Shown: positions 33,694 through 44,438, numbered from the stretch's first letter. The stretch: 64,000 bases of DNA from Mycobacterium nebraskense (GCF_002102255.1 NZ_LQPH01000150.1:1-64000); one strand, 5' to 3'. The notes: a model not told the origin generated them from the sequence alone. Numbers and translations are program-made.

Positions 33694-35091
33694 ATGTCTC
33701 GGCTCGCCGCGACTGTGCACCGCGTCGTCAAGGCTTACGACGTGCGAGGGCTGGTCGGCGAAGAGCTCGACGAGCCGCTGGTCACCGCTTTGGGTGGGGC
33801 CTTCGCCAAGCTGATGCGCGGCGAGGGTGCCCGGCAGGTGGCGATCGGACATGACATGCGCGACAGTTCGCCCACGCTGGCCGCGGCCTTCGCCTCCGGG
33901 GTGATGAGCCAGGGCCTGGACGTGGTGCGGATCGGCCTGGCCTCCACCGATCAGCTCTACTTCGCCTCCGGGTCGCTGGACTGCCCCGGCGCGATGTTCA
34001 CCGCGAGCCACAACCCGGCCGCCTACAACGGGATCAAGCTGTGCCGGGCGGCTGCCAAGCCGGTCGGCGCCGACAGCGGCCTGCGCACCATCGCCGAGCA
34101 GGTCATCGCCGGCGTCGAGCGCTATGACGGACAACCCGGAATCATCACCGACCGCGACGTGCTGGACGACTATGGGACGTTCCTGCGTTCGCTGGTGAGC
34201 ACCTCGGGGCTGCGGCCCCTGCGGGTGGCCGTGGACGCCGGCAACGGCATGGCCGGCCTCACCGCGCCCGCGGTGCTCGGCGCGATTGACTCGATCACCT
34301 TGCTGCCGTTGTACTTCGAGCTCGACGGCTCCTTCCCCAATCACGAGGCCAACCCGCTGGATCCGGCCAACCTGGCCGACCTGCAGGCGTACGTGCGCGA
34401 CACCGGCGCCGATATCGGGCTGGCCTTCGACGGGGACGCCGACCGCTGCTTCGTCGTCGACGAACGCGGCCGGGCGGTGTCGCCCTCGACGGTGACCAGC
34501 CTGGTGGCCGCTCGCGAGCTGGGCCGGGAGATCGGCGCGACGATCATCCACAACGTGATCACGTCCCGGGCGGTGCCCGAGCTGGTCACCGAACGCGGCG
34601 GCACCCCGCTGCGCTCCCGCGTCGGACACTCCTATATCAAGGCGATGATGGCTGACACCGGCGCCATCTTCGGCGGGGAGCACTCGGCGCACTATTACTT
34701 CCGTGACTTCTGGGGTGCGGACTCCGGGATGCTGGCGGCGCTGCACGTGCTGGCCGCCCTCGGCGAGCAGGACCGGCCGTTGTCGGAGTTGACCGCCGAC
34801 TACCAGCGCTACGAATCGTCCGGCGAGATCAACTTCACGGTGGCGGATGCCTCGCTGTGCACGGAGGCGGTGCTGAAGTCCTTCGGCAGCCGGATCCACT
34901 CCATCGACCACGTGGACGGGGTGACGGTGGATTTGGGCGACGGCAGCTGGTTCAACCTGCGCAGCTCCAACACCGAGCCGTTGCTGCGGCTCAACGTGGA
35001 GGGGCGCAGCACCGAGGACGTCGACGCGGTCGTTGCCCAGATCAGCGCCGAGATCGAGGCCCAGTCGGCGCCCGCAGAGGCCGCGCCGTGA
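33694..35091 (+). CDS. pmmA: Phosphomannomutase PmmA (ManB-type)
   Basis: Alpha-D-phosphohexomutase of 465 residues, same length as Mtb Rv3257c, that converts mannose-6-phosphate to mannose-1-phosphate. Four domains are recognisable: KAYDVRGLVGE at the start, the phosphoserine loop TASHNP near 109-114, the metal loop DGDADRC near 246-252, the sugar loop GGEHSAHYYF near 328, and the phosphate loop RSSNTEPLLR near 425. AGGAGG 7 bases before the ATG at 33694 fixes the start over an upstream ATG at 33673. Its stop overlaps the next gene (GTGA). Confidence 0.95.
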   Translation: MSRLAATVHRVVKAYDVRGLVGEELDEPLVTALGGAFAKLMRGEGARQVAIGHDMRDSSPTLAAAFASGVMSQGLDVVRIGLASTDQLYFASGSLDCPGAMFTASHNPAAYNGIKLCRAAAKPVGADSGLRTIAEQVIAGVERYDGQPGIITDRDVLDDYGTFLRSLVSTSGLRPLRVAVDAGNGMAGLTAPAVLGAIDSITLLPLYFELDGSFPNHEANPLDPANLADLQAYVRDTGADIGLAFDGDADRCFVVDERGRAVSPSTVTSLVAARELGREIGATIIHNVITSRAVPELVTERGGTPLRSRVGHSYIKAMMADTGAIFGGEHSAHYYFRDFWGADSGMLAALHVLAALGEQDRPLSELTADYQRYESSGEINFTVADASLCTEAVLKSFGSRIHSIDHVDGVTVDLGDGSWFNLRSSNTEPLLRLNVEGRSTEDVDAVVAQISAEIEAQSAPAEAAP

Positions 35092-36188
35092 ACGCCGTCC
35101 GGGCGATCGATCTCGAGGACACCGAGGGTCTGCTCGCCGCCGACCGGGACGGCCTGCTGCGCTCGGCGTCGTCGGCCGGCGCGCAGGTGCGCGCGATTGC
35201 CGCCGCGGTCGACGAGGGCGCGCTGGATCCGCTGCGGGCCGACGACCGACCGCGCAGCCTGATCTGGGTCGCCGGCCGCGGGGCCGCCGAAGCCGCCGGC
35301 GCCATGCTGGCCGCGACGGTCGCCGGTGCGGCTTCCGAGCCGATCGCGCTGACCGCCGAGGTTCCGCCGTGGATCGGTCCGCTCGACGTGCTGATCGTCG
35401 CGGGCGACGATCCCGGCGATCCCGCGCTGGTCACCGCGGCCGTGACCGGGGTGCGCCGCGGGGCGCGGGTCGTCGTCGTCGCGCCGTACGAGGGTCCGCT
35501 GCGGGATTCCACCGCCGGCCGGGCGGCCGTGCTGGCGCCGCGGCTTCCGATCCCCGACGAGTTCGGGTTGTGCCGGTACCTGGCCGCCGGCCTGGCCGTC
35601 CTGCAAACCGTGGATCAGCGACCGGGCATCGATCTGCGGGCGCTGGCCGACGAGCTGGACGCCGAGGCCCTGCGCAACAGCGCGGGCCGCGAGCTGTTCA
35701 CCAACCCGGCCAAGACGATTGCCGCGCGTATGGCGGACCGCCAGGTCGCGCTGGCCGGCGACTGCGCCGCGACGCTGGCGCTGGCCCGGCACGGCAGTTC
35801 GGTCCTGCTGCGAATCGCACACCAGGTGGTCGCCGCCTGCGGATTGTCGGACGCGGTCGTCGCGTTGCGCGCCGGGGTGTCCGGCGGCTTCCGGGACCCC
35901 GCCGACGCGCTCTTCCACGACGAGCAGATCGACGGGCCGCTGCCCCAGCGGCTGCTGGTGCTGGCCCTCACCTTGTCTGCCGAGCAGACGGTGGTGGCGG
36001 CCCGGACTGTCGGGCTCGACGACGTGTACCTGCTCGCCGCCGAAGACGTGCCCGACGGGCCCGGCGGCTCGGCCGGCTCGACGGTTGCGCCGGCGTTGGG
36101 CGGTGCCATCGGCGCCGAGCAGCAACTGGCAGTATTGGCCGTTCGACTGGAGATGGCCGCGGTTTACGCGCGCCTGGCGCGGGGATAG
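35088..36188 (+). CDS. TobH-like / SIS-fold protein (Rv3256c)
   Basis: A 366-residue protein between phosphomannomutase and phosphomannose isomerase genes. Its layout suggests a SIS (sugar isomerase) fold related to TobH-type and bifunctional phosphoglucose/phosphomannose isomerases: SLIWVAGRGAAEAAGAML near 58-75, then LDVLIVAGDDPGDPALVTAA near 100. Typical catalytic residues cannot be assigned, so activity is uncertain. GTG start overlaps the pmmA stop; manA follows after 8 bp, so the three are one operon for mannose metabolism. Confidence 0.83.
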   Translation: MNAVRAIDLEDTEGLLAADRDGLLRSASSAGAQVRAIAAAVDEGALDPLRADDRPRSLIWVAGRGAAEAAGAMLAATVAGAASEPIALTAEVPPWIGPLDVLIVAGDDPGDPALVTAAVTGVRRGARVVVVAPYEGPLRDSTAGRAAVLAPRLPIPDEFGLCRYLAAGLAVLQTVDQRPGIDLRALADELDAEALRNSAGRELFTNPAKTIAARMADRQVALAGDCAATLALARHGSSVLLRIAHQVVAACGLSDAVVALRAGVSGGFRDPADALFHDEQIDGPLPQRLLVLALTLSAEQTVVAARTVGLDDVYLLAAEDVPDGPGGSAGSTVAPALGGAIGAEQQLAVLAVRLEMAAVYARLARG

Positions 36189-36196
36189 ATAGAACA

Positions 36197-37423
36197 GTGG
36201 AACTGCTTCGCGGGGCCTTACGTACGTACGCCTGGGGATCGCGTACCGCCATAGCGGAATTCACCGGGCGTTCGGTTCCGGCCGCCCATCCGGAGGCCGA
36301 GCTCTGGTTCGGCGCGCATCCGGGCGACCCGGCCTGGCTGGAAACGGACACGGGCCAGACCTCATTGCTCGACGAGCTGGTCGCCGATCCGGAGGGGCAG
36401 CTCGGCCCCGGGGTGCGCGCCCGGTTCGGTGACGTGCTGCCGTTTCTGGTCAAGGTGCTCGCGGCCGACGAGCCGCTGTCCCTGCAGGCCCACCCGAGCG
36501 CGGCGCAGGCGGCCGAGGGTTACCTGCGCGAGGAGCGGCTGGGGATTCCGCTGTCCTCCCCGGTGCGCAACTACCGGGACACCTCGCACAAACCCGAGGT
36601 GCTCGTGGCGCTGCAGCCGTTCGAGGCGCTCGCCGGGTTCCGTCAGGTCGCCCGCACCGTCGAGCTGCTGCGGGCCCTGGCCGTCTCGGACCTCGACCCC
36701 TTCATCGACTTGCTCAACGACCAGTCCGACGCCGACGGTCTGCGTGCGCTGTTCACCACCTGGATCACCGCGCCGCAGCCCGACATCGACGTGCTGGTGC
36801 CCGCCGTGCTGGACGGTGCCATCCAGTACATCAGCTCCGGGGCAACGGAATTCGCCAGCGAAGTCAAGACGGTGCTGGAACTCGGGGAACGCTATCCCGG
36901 CGATGCCGGGGTGCTGGCGGCCCTGTTGCTGAACCGCATCACGCTGGCCCCGGGCGAGGCGATCTTCGTGTCGGCCGGCAGCCTGCACACCTACCTGCGC
37001 GGTTTCGCGGTGGAGGTCATGGCCAACTCCGACAACGTGTTACGCGGCGGCCTGACCCCCAAGCACGTCGACGTCCCCGAGCTGCTGCGGGTGCTCGACT
37101 TCACCCCGACCACCGAGGCGGAGGTGCGGTCCCACGTCCGCCGCGAGGGCTTCGGCCTGATCTACGAGACCCCGGCCGACGAGTTCGCGGTCGCGCTGCT
37201 GGAGCTCGACGGCGATTATCTGGGCCACGAGGTCGACGCCACGTGCAGCCACGAGGGTCCGCAGATCCTGCTGTGCACCGAGGGTTGCACGACCGTGCAC
37301 GGCAAGTCCGGATCGCTGACGCTGCAACGGGGGATGGCCGCCTGGGTGGCGGCCGACGACGCCCCGATCCGGCTGGTCGCGCGCGAGCCCACCAAGCTGT
37401 TCAGGGCGACTGTCGGGCTGTGA
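36197..37423 (+). CDS. manA: Mannose-6-phosphate isomerase ManA
   Basis: Type I phosphomannose isomerase of 408 residues (Mtb Rv3255c, same length), linking fructose-6-phosphate with mannose-6-phosphate. The zinc site is visible as LSLQAHPSAAQA near 94-105, with later ligands in HKPEVLVAL and AGSLHTYLRG. Its product feeds PmmA and then ManB. GTG start at 36197 is 8 bp after the Rv3256c stop. The stop codon abuts the stop of the convergent FAD oxidoreductase with no gap. Confidence 0.96.
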   Translation: MELLRGALRTYAWGSRTAIAEFTGRSVPAAHPEAELWFGAHPGDPAWLETDTGQTSLLDELVADPEGQLGPGVRARFGDVLPFLVKVLAADEPLSLQAHPSAAQAAEGYLREERLGIPLSSPVRNYRDTSHKPEVLVALQPFEALAGFRQVARTVELLRALAVSDLDPFIDLLNDQSDADGLRALFTTWITAPQPDIDVLVPAVLDGAIQYISSGATEFASEVKTVLELGERYPGDAGVLAALLLNRITLAPGEAIFVSAGSLHTYLRGFAVEVMANSDNVLRGGLTPKHVDVPELLRVLDFTPTTEAEVRSHVRREGFGLIYETPADEFAVALLELDGDYLGHEVDATCSHEGPQILLCTEGCTTVHGKSGSLTLQRGMAAWVAADDAPIRLVAREPTKLFRATVGL

Positions 37424-38908
37424 CTAGTCCCGATGGTGGCGACCCGCGTCGCCCGGTCCCCCGCGAGCGGGAGGTGCCCCCACCGCCGCGCTCGCGATCG
37501 CCACTGCCCGCCGGTGTTTGGCGGCCTGACGGCGCTCGCCCAGCCACAGCCGCAGGTTGTGCGCGATGGTCCGGCCGACGATGCGCGGCGGCGGAACCAT
37601 ATAGAGGCTGTCGAGCAGCGAGAACCGGCGCAAGAACCATTCCGCCAGAACCGGATCGGTCTCGGCGGCCCCCAGGAACTGGTCGAACAGCGCACCGACC
37701 GGCCGCCACCACCAGGGGATGGGTCCCTTGGTGCCGGCGTGGTGGAAGCTGACGTCGGCGATGGCGTTCATCGTCCAGACGGGGAAGGTGGTCTTGGCGG
37801 TGGCCCGGCTCAATTCCGCGGCCAGCTGATCGTCGGGGGCTCCCAGCGCGCGCCGCAGGTGACCGGCCTGCAGGGACGTCATCGTCATGCCCTGCCCGAA
37901 GGTCGGGTTGAAGCTGGCGACGGCATCGCCGAAGGGGATGATGCCGGCGGGGAAGCGATCCAGCTTGTCGTAGCGGCGCCACTTGCTGGCCGGAAAGGCG
38001 TGGAAAGCGGGTTCCCCCAACGGTTCGGCCTGCGCCAGCGCGGTGGTGACGTGGGCCGGGAGCAGCTCGTCGGCCAGGGCCAGCATCTCGGGGAAGGTTT
38101 GCGGCGGTTTGACGTCGGCCACCCCGAACGTGGTCAGCACCCAGGTGCCGTCCTCGTAACACAGCATGCCCAGCCCGAGCGACTTGTCGTGCGAGGCGCC
38201 GGCGACCACCACCTTCTCGGCGATCAGCCCTTCAGGGATGCGGAACTGCTGGGTGGCGTAGAAGATGCCGATGTCGAGGAGGTCTTCCCTCGGGCGCTCG
38301 TACCCCCATTGCGTCAACCACACCGGCAGCCGGGTGCCGCGACCCGCCGCGTCGACGACGAGGTCCGCGGCTACGAATTCTCGACATTCCGGGTCGCCGT
38401 TGTCGGCGTCGGCCGGATCCAACAGCACCCCGGTCACCCGCTGGCGCGACGGGTCGAACCGCGGTTCGACCACGGAACGCCGCACCATCGCAACGTTGTC
38501 CGTGTCCTGGACTCGTTTGCGCAACTGCCACTCCAAGTGCGGGCGGCTGGGCACATACGCGGTGAATTCGTCGCGCAGGGTGTGTGCGGTCCCGAGCACG
38601 TGGCCCGCGGCGCCGAGGTGAATGCAATCGGGCCGGTTCTCCAGCATGGGCACGCCCGCGGACACCATGTCTTCCAGTAGCCCGGGGAACAGGCTCTCGA
38701 ACTCCATTGCGCCGCGGGCCATCAGCATGTGCAGGTGCCGGTCTTGCGGGACCGTCGCCCGGTTCGCCGGTGTGTCCGGCAATTCGTCGCGTTCGTAGAC
38801 GGTGACGCGGGAAAAGGAATCCGAAAGCACCCGCGCCGCGCACAGGCCGGCGATGCTGCCCCCGATGACCACCGCATGGTCCCTGATGTTTGCTTTGGTG
38901 TCCGGCAT
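37424..38908 (-). CDS. FAD-dependent oxidoreductase (Rv3254 family)
   Basis: A 494-residue FAD monooxygenase/geranylgeranyl-reductase-like flavoprotein. The dinucleotide loop is VVIGGSIAGLCAARVLSD near 13-30; the second FAD motif is FPAGIIPFGDAVASFNPTFGQGM near 300-322. Substrate unknown. The ATG at 38908 gives MPDTKANIRDHAVVIGG; the upstream 33 codons of the frame lie in the divergent promoter region. The last 25 codons contain the dispersed repeat at 37457-37482, so the tail APPARGGPGD may be repeat-encoded rather than functional. Confidence 0.88.
   Translation of the reverse strand: MPDTKANIRDHAVVIGGSIAGLCAARVLSDSFSRVTVYERDELPDTPANRATVPQDRHLHMLMARGAMEFESLFPGLLEDMVSAGVPMLENRPDCIHLGAAGHVLGTAHTLRDEFTAYVPSRPHLEWQLRKRVQDTDNVAMVRRSVVEPRFDPSRQRVTGVLLDPADADNGDPECREFVAADLVVDAAGRGTRLPVWLTQWGYERPREDLLDIGIFYATQQFRIPEGLIAEKVVVAGASHDKSLGLGMLCYEDGTWVLTTFGVADVKPPQTFPEMLALADELLPAHVTTALAQAEPLGEPAFHAFPASKWRRYDKLDRFPAGIIPFGDAVASFNPTFGQGMTMTSLQAGHLRRALGAPDDQLAAELSRATAKTTFPVWTMNAIADVSFHHAGTKGPIPWWWRPVGALFDQFLGAAETDPVLAEWFLRRFSLLDSLYMVPPPRIVGRTIAHNLRLWLGERRQAAKHRRAVAIASAAVGAPPARGGPGDAGRHHRD
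37457..37482. repeat. 26-bp dispersed repeat, copy 2
   Basis: Second copy of the element at 27333-27358, differing at 2 of 26 positions. It again lies in the last codons of a minus-strand gene that converges on an operon end (manA). Confidence 0.6.
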
Positions 38909-38971
38909 CTCGGCAGAGTACCCAGTACTGTGACGGACCAATGGGTCCCAGTTGATGGGAAAGGGCGGCGG

Positions 38972-40480
38972 ATGGCCAACCGATGGCGCATGAAGTCGGT
39001 CGAACAATCGATCGCCGACACCGACGAGCCCGACACCCGGTTACGCAAGGAACTCACCTGGTTGGACCTGGTCGTTTTCGGCGTCGCGGTGGTGATCGGC
39101 GCCGGAATCTTCACGGTGACCGCGTCGACAACCGGTGACATCACCGGCCCGGCGATCTGGATTTCGTTCATCATCGCGGCGGTCACCTGCGCGCTGGCCG
39201 CGTTGTGTTACGCCGAGTTCGCCTCCACCCTGCCGGTCGCGGGCAGCGCTTACACCTTCTCGTATGCCACCTTCGGGGAGTTTCTCGCCTGGATCATCGG
39301 CTGGAACCTGCTGCTGGAGCTGGCGATCGGCGCGGCGGTCGTGGCCAAGGGGTGGTCGAGCTACCTGGGCAATGTGTTCGGATTTGCCGGCGGCACAACC
39401 GAGCTCGGGTCGATCACCCTGGACTGGGGCGCGCTGCTGATTGTCGCCGGGGTGTCGACCCTGATCGCCCTCGGCACCAAGCTGTCGTCGAGGTTCTCCG
39501 CGGTGATCACCGGCATCAAGGTGTCGGTGGTGCTGTTGGTCGTCGTCGTCGGCGCCTTCTACATCAAGGGCTCCAACTTTTCGCCGTTCATTCCCAAGCC
39601 CGAGGCCGGGCATGAGTCCTCGGGTGTCAATCAGTCGGTGCTGTCGCTGCTGACCGGGGCGCACAGCAGCCACTACGGCTGGTACGGCGTGCTGGCGGGC
39701 GCGTCGATCGTCTTCTTCGCGTTCATCGGGTTCGACATCGTCGCCACCATGGCCGAGGAGACCAAGCGGCCCCAGCGCGACGTCCCTCGGGGCATCCTGG
39801 CGTCGCTGGCGATCGTGACCGTGCTCTACGTGGCGGTCTCGGTGGTGCTGTCCGGGATGGTGTCCTACACCCAGCTCAAGACCGTCCCCGGCCACAAGCC
39901 GGCAAACCTGGCCACGGCCTTCACGGCCAACGGAATCCACTGGGCCAGCAAGATCATCGCGATCGGGGCACTGGCCGGTTTGACCACTGTGGTGATGGTT
40001 CTGATGCTCGGCCAGTGCCGCGTCCTGTTCGCGATGGCGCGCGACGGCCTGTTGCCGCGGCAGCTGGCGAGGACCGGCTCGCACGGCACCCCGGTCCGGA
40101 TCACCGTGCTCGTGGCGATCGTCGTGGCCGCGACCGCGTCGGTGTTCCCGATCGCCAAGCTCGAGGAGATGGTCAACGTCGGAACGCTGTTCGCGTTCGT
40201 CCTGGTCTCGGCCGGCGTCATGGTGCTGCGCCGGACTCGCCCGGACCTTGAGCGCGGCTTCCGGGCGCCGTGGGTGCCATTTCTGCCGATCGCCTCGATC
40301 TGCGCGTGTGTGTGGCTGATGGTCAACCTCACCGCGCTGACCTGGGTGCGGTTCGGTGTCTGGCTCGTGGTGGGTACCGCGATCTACGTCGGCTACGGCT
40401 ACCGGCACTCGGTGCAGGGCCGTCGCGAGGCGGAGGGGATCGCGGCGCCCGCGAGGGCCGAACCCGACACCGTGCCCTAG
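38972..40480 (+). CDS. APC-family amino-acid permease (Rv3253c)
   Basis: A 502-residue secondary transporter of the cationic amino-acid/APC type with about twelve membrane helices between residues 30 and 480. Helix 1 carries GVAVVIGAGIFT, the unwound substrate-binding loop of APC transporters; helix 6 has FFAFIGFDIVATMAEETKRPQRDVP, a strong family signature. It probably imports amino acids with protons or sodium. The ATG at 38972 follows GGGAAAGGG; the frame upstream overlaps the divergent oxidoreductase start. Substrate cannot be inferred. Confidence 0.9.
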   Translation: MANRWRMKSVEQSIADTDEPDTRLRKELTWLDLVVFGVAVVIGAGIFTVTASTTGDITGPAIWISFIIAAVTCALAALCYAEFASTLPVAGSAYTFSYATFGEFLAWIIGWNLLLELAIGAAVVAKGWSSYLGNVFGFAGGTTELGSITLDWGALLIVAGVSTLIALGTKLSSRFSAVITGIKVSVVLLVVVVGAFYIKGSNFSPFIPKPEAGHESSGVNQSVLSLLTGAHSSHYGWYGVLAGASIVFFAFIGFDIVATMAEETKRPQRDVPRGILASLAIVTVLYVAVSVVLSGMVSYTQLKTVPGHKPANLATAFTANGIHWASKIIAIGALAGLTTVVMVLMLGQCRVLFAMARDGLLPRQLARTGSHGTPVRITVLVAIVVAATASVFPIAKLEEMVNVGTLFAFVLVSAGVMVLRRTRPDLERGFRAPWVPFLPIASICACVWLMVNLTALTWVRFGVWLVVGTAIYVGYGYRHSVQGRREAEGIAAPARAEPDTVP

Positions 40481-40504
40481 AAGGATCGCTTTACAAAACT
40501 GCGC

Positions 40505-40522
40505 CTTGTGTCTAGACACAAG
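40505..40522. promoter_or_regulatory. alkB: 18-bp perfect palindrome upstream of alkB (probable TetR operator)
   Basis: CTTGTGTCTAGACACAAG is a perfect 18-bp inverted repeat, 59 bp before the alkB start. Its form and size fit a TetR-family operator, and a TetR gene ends the alkB-rubA-rubB operon. A possible -35-like TTTACA lies at 40490-40495, so binding would cover the promoter. Regulator-operator pairing is inferred. Confidence 0.65.
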
Positions 40523-40581
40523 ACGCCAATACCGATATTGTCAATCTCCAACGTGGTGTGACTCACAAGGAGGTTTGGCAT

Positions 40582-41823
40582 ATGACCACACTCGAACGGC
40601 AGGTAGGCCCCGAAGCGTCCGAGCCGCCCGTCTGGCGGGACAAGAAGCGCCGGCTCTGGCTGATGGGGCTGATCGCCCCCACCGCACTGTTCGTCATGCT
40701 GCCGATCACCTGGGGGCTCAACCAGCTCGGCTGGCACGCCGCCGCGCAGGTGCCGCTGTGGATCGGGCCCATCCTGCTCTATGTCCTGCTGCCGATCCTC
40801 GACCTGCGGTTCGGGCCCGACGGGCAGAACCCGCCCGACGAGGTGATGGAGCAGCTGGAGAACGACAAGTACTACCGCTACTGCACCTACATCTACGTTC
40901 CGTTCCAATACCTCAGCGTGATCATGGGTGCCTACCTCTTCACCGCCTCCAACCTGCACTGGCTCGGTTTTGACGGCCCGCTGGGCTGGGCGGGCAAGCT
41001 GGGCGTGGCGCTGTCGGTGGGCGTGCTCGGCGGCGTCGGCATCAACACCGCGCACGAGATGGGCCACAAGAAGGACTCGTTGGAACGGTGGCTGTCCAAG
41101 ATCACCCTGGCGCAGACCTGCTACGGCCACTTCTACATCGAGCACAACCGCGGCCACCACGTGCGGGTGTCCACGCCGGAAGACCCGGCGTCGGCCCGCT
41201 TCGGGGAGACCTTCTGGGAGTTCCTGCCGCGCAGCGTCTTCGGCAGCCTGCGCTCGTCGCTCCGGCTGGAGTCCCAGCGCCTGCGCCGGCAGGGCAAGAA
41301 CCCGTGGAACCCGGCGACGTACCTGTCCAACGACGTGCTCAACGCCTGGCTGCTGTCGATCGTGTTGTGGGGTGTGCTGATCGGGGTCTTCGGCCCGGCG
41401 CTCATCCCGTTCGTGATCATCCAGGCCGTCTTCGGCTTCAGCCTTCTCGAGGCCGTCAACTACCTGGAGCACTACGGGCTGCTGCGGCAGAAGAACGCGG
41501 GAGGCCGCTACGAGCGCTGCGCGCCGGTGCACAGCTGGAACTCCGACCACATCGTCACCAACCTGTTCCTGTATCACCTGCAGCGGCACAGCGATCACCA
41601 CGCCAACCCGACCCGCCGGTACCAGACCCTGCGCAGCATGGAAGGCGCGCCCAACCTGCCGAGCGGATACGCGTCGATGATCTCGCTGACCTACATCCCG
41701 CCGCTGTGGCGCAAGGTGATGGACCGTCGGGTGCTTGAGCACTACGACGGCGACATCACCAAGGTCAACATCCACCCGCGGATGCGCGACAAGGTGCTGG
41801 CACGCTACGGGGTGCCCGCATGA
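40582..41823 (+). CDS. alkB: Alkane 1-monooxygenase AlkB
   Basis: Integral-membrane non-haem di-iron alkane hydroxylase of 413 residues (Mtb Rv3252c 416) that oxidises medium-chain alkanes to 1-alkanols. About six membrane helices precede and surround the conserved histidine motifs: HEMGHK, HNRGHHVRVSTPEDPASARFGE region, and LQRHSDHHANPTRRYQTLR. These coordinate the two irons. The start ATG has AAGGAGG 8 bases upstream. Electrons come from the rubredoxins encoded directly downstream; alkB overlaps rubA by 4 bp. Confidence 0.97.
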   Translation: MTTLERQVGPEASEPPVWRDKKRRLWLMGLIAPTALFVMLPITWGLNQLGWHAAAQVPLWIGPILLYVLLPILDLRFGPDGQNPPDEVMEQLENDKYYRYCTYIYVPFQYLSVIMGAYLFTASNLHWLGFDGPLGWAGKLGVALSVGVLGGVGINTAHEMGHKKDSLERWLSKITLAQTCYGHFYIEHNRGHHVRVSTPEDPASARFGETFWEFLPRSVFGSLRSSLRLESQRLRRQGKNPWNPATYLSNDVLNAWLLSIVLWGVLIGVFGPALIPFVIIQAVFGFSLLEAVNYLEHYGLLRQKNAGGRYERCAPVHSWNSDHIVTNLFLYHLQRHSDHHANPTRRYQTLRSMEGAPNLPSGYASMISLTYIPPLWRKVMDRRVLEHYDGDITKVNIHPRMRDKVLARYGVPA

Positions 41824-42047
41824 CCACCTACCGCTGCCCGGGCTGCGACTACACCTACGACGAGGCGAAAGGGGCTCCGCGGGAAGGCTTTTCCGCGGGG
41901 ACGCCCTTCAGTGACATCCCCGACGACTGGTGCTGCCCCGATTGCGCAGTGCGCGAGAAGGCCGATTTCGAAACCACGTCCGGCGACGATGCGGCCGCGC
42001 AAGCGGGTGAGGAGGAGCCGGACAATTGGATAGGAGTGAACCAGTGA
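41820..42047 (+). CDS. rubA: Rubredoxin RubA
   Basis: A 75-residue rubredoxin that delivers electrons to AlkB. The single iron is held by Cys6, Cys9, Cys39 and Cys42 (CPGC and CPDC). The core IPDDWCCPDC is standard. An acidic tail of about 25 residues (AAQAGEEEPDNW) extends beyond the usual 55-residue fold. It overlaps alkB (ATGA) and rubB (GTGA). Confidence 0.96.
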   Translation: MTTYRCPGCDYTYDEAKGAPREGFSAGTPFSDIPDDWCCPDCAVREKADFETTSGDDAAAQAGEEEPDNWIGVNQ

Positions 42048-42226
42048 GCGACTACAAGCTCTTCATCTGCGTGCAGTGTGGATTCGAGTACGACGAGGCC
42101 AAGGGCTGGCCCGAGGACGGCATCGCCCCCGGCACCCGCTGGGACGACATTCCCGACGACTGGAGCTGCCCGGACTGTGGCGCGGCGAAATCCGACTTCG
42201 AGATGGTCGAGGTAGCTCGATCCTGA
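42044..42226 (+). CDS. rubB: Rubredoxin RubB
   Basis: Second rubredoxin of the alkane operon, 60 residues, the same size as Mtb RubB. Iron ligands are Cys9, Cys12, Cys42 and Cys45. It differs from RubA in charge and lacks the acidic tail, typical of the AlkG1/AlkG2 division in which only one form transfers electrons efficiently. The GTG at 42044 follows TAGGAG and overlaps the rubA stop. Confidence 0.96.
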   Translation: MSDYKLFICVQCGFEYDEAKGWPEDGIAPGTRWDDIPDDWSCPDCGAAKSDFEMVEVARS

Positions 42227-42252
42227 GCGCCCCAACAACTAGTGTCGCGCCT

Positions 42253-42858
42253 GTGAAGCGGATGCCATACCCCGAGGCGTCGCGCGTCCTGCTGCGCGAC
42301 TCGGTGCTGGACGCGATGCGCGAGCTGCTGGGCACCCGCGACTGGTCCGCCGTCACGCTGGCCGACGTGGCCCGCGCCGCGGGCATCAGCCGGCAGACCA
42401 TCTACAACGAGTTCGGCTCACGGCAGGGGCTGGCGCAGGGTTACGCCCTGCGCCTGGCCGACCGGCTGGTCGACACCGTCCATGCCGCGATCGATGCCAA
42501 CGTCGGCAACGTCTACGAAGCGTTCTTGCAAGGCTTCCGCGACTTCTTCGCAGAGTCGGCGGCGGACCCGTTGGTCATCTCGTTGCTGTCCGGTGTCGCC
42601 AAGCCGGACCTGCTACAGCTCATCACCACCGACAGCGCGCCCATCATCACGCGGGCGTCGGAGCGGCTGAGCACGGCATTCACCCGCAGCTGGGTGGCCA
42701 CCAGTGACGAGGACGCCGGCGTGCTGGCGCGGGCCATCGTGCGGCTGGCGTTGAGCTACGTGTCGATGCCACCGGAGGCCGACCACGATGTGGCGGCGGA
42801 TCTGGCGCGGCTGATGACGCCGTTCGCGGAGCGTCACGGCGTCGTCAACGTCCCCTGA
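42253..42858 (+). CDS. TetR-family regulator of the alkane operon (Rv3249c)
   Basis: A 201-residue TetR repressor. The helix-turn-helix is at about 25-66 (LADVARAAGISRQTIYNEFGSRQGL), followed by a helical ligand domain. Start is uncertain: the GTG at 42253 (VKRMPYPEASR) is chosen, and Mtb Rv3249c is annotated about 10 residues longer. It is last in the alkB-rubA-rubB unit, so it probably autoregulates the operon through the palindrome at 40505-40522, with alkane-derived acyl compounds as likely ligands (inference). Confidence 0.9.
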   Translation: MKRMPYPEASRVLLRDSVLDAMRELLGTRDWSAVTLADVARAAGISRQTIYNEFGSRQGLAQGYALRLADRLVDTVHAAIDANVGNVYEAFLQGFRDFFAESAADPLVISLLSGVAKPDLLQLITTDSAPIITRASERLSTAFTRSWVATSDEDAGVLARAIVRLALSYVSMPPEADHDVAADLARLMTPFAERHGVVNVP

Positions 42859-42954
42859 CGCCACGCCCGAGCCGCCGACTAAAGTGGCGCAAGAGCGCAT
42901 ACCTAAGCTAAGTAATCCTCATGGAACCTGAGCCGCAGAAGGAATGAGATTTTT

Positions 42955-44427
<1,473 letters not shown>

Positions 44428-44438
44428 GCCTCGGTGAC

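Noticed and set aside
35033..36196. N-terminal 390-residue extension of the manA frame
   Set aside because: The Arg/Gly-rich extension is an out-of-frame reading of Rv3256c; ManA begins at the GTG at 36197.
39041..40519. 492-codon minus-strand frame opposite the permease
   Set aside because: Polar low-complexity shadow; the plus frame has twelve membrane helices of an APC permease.
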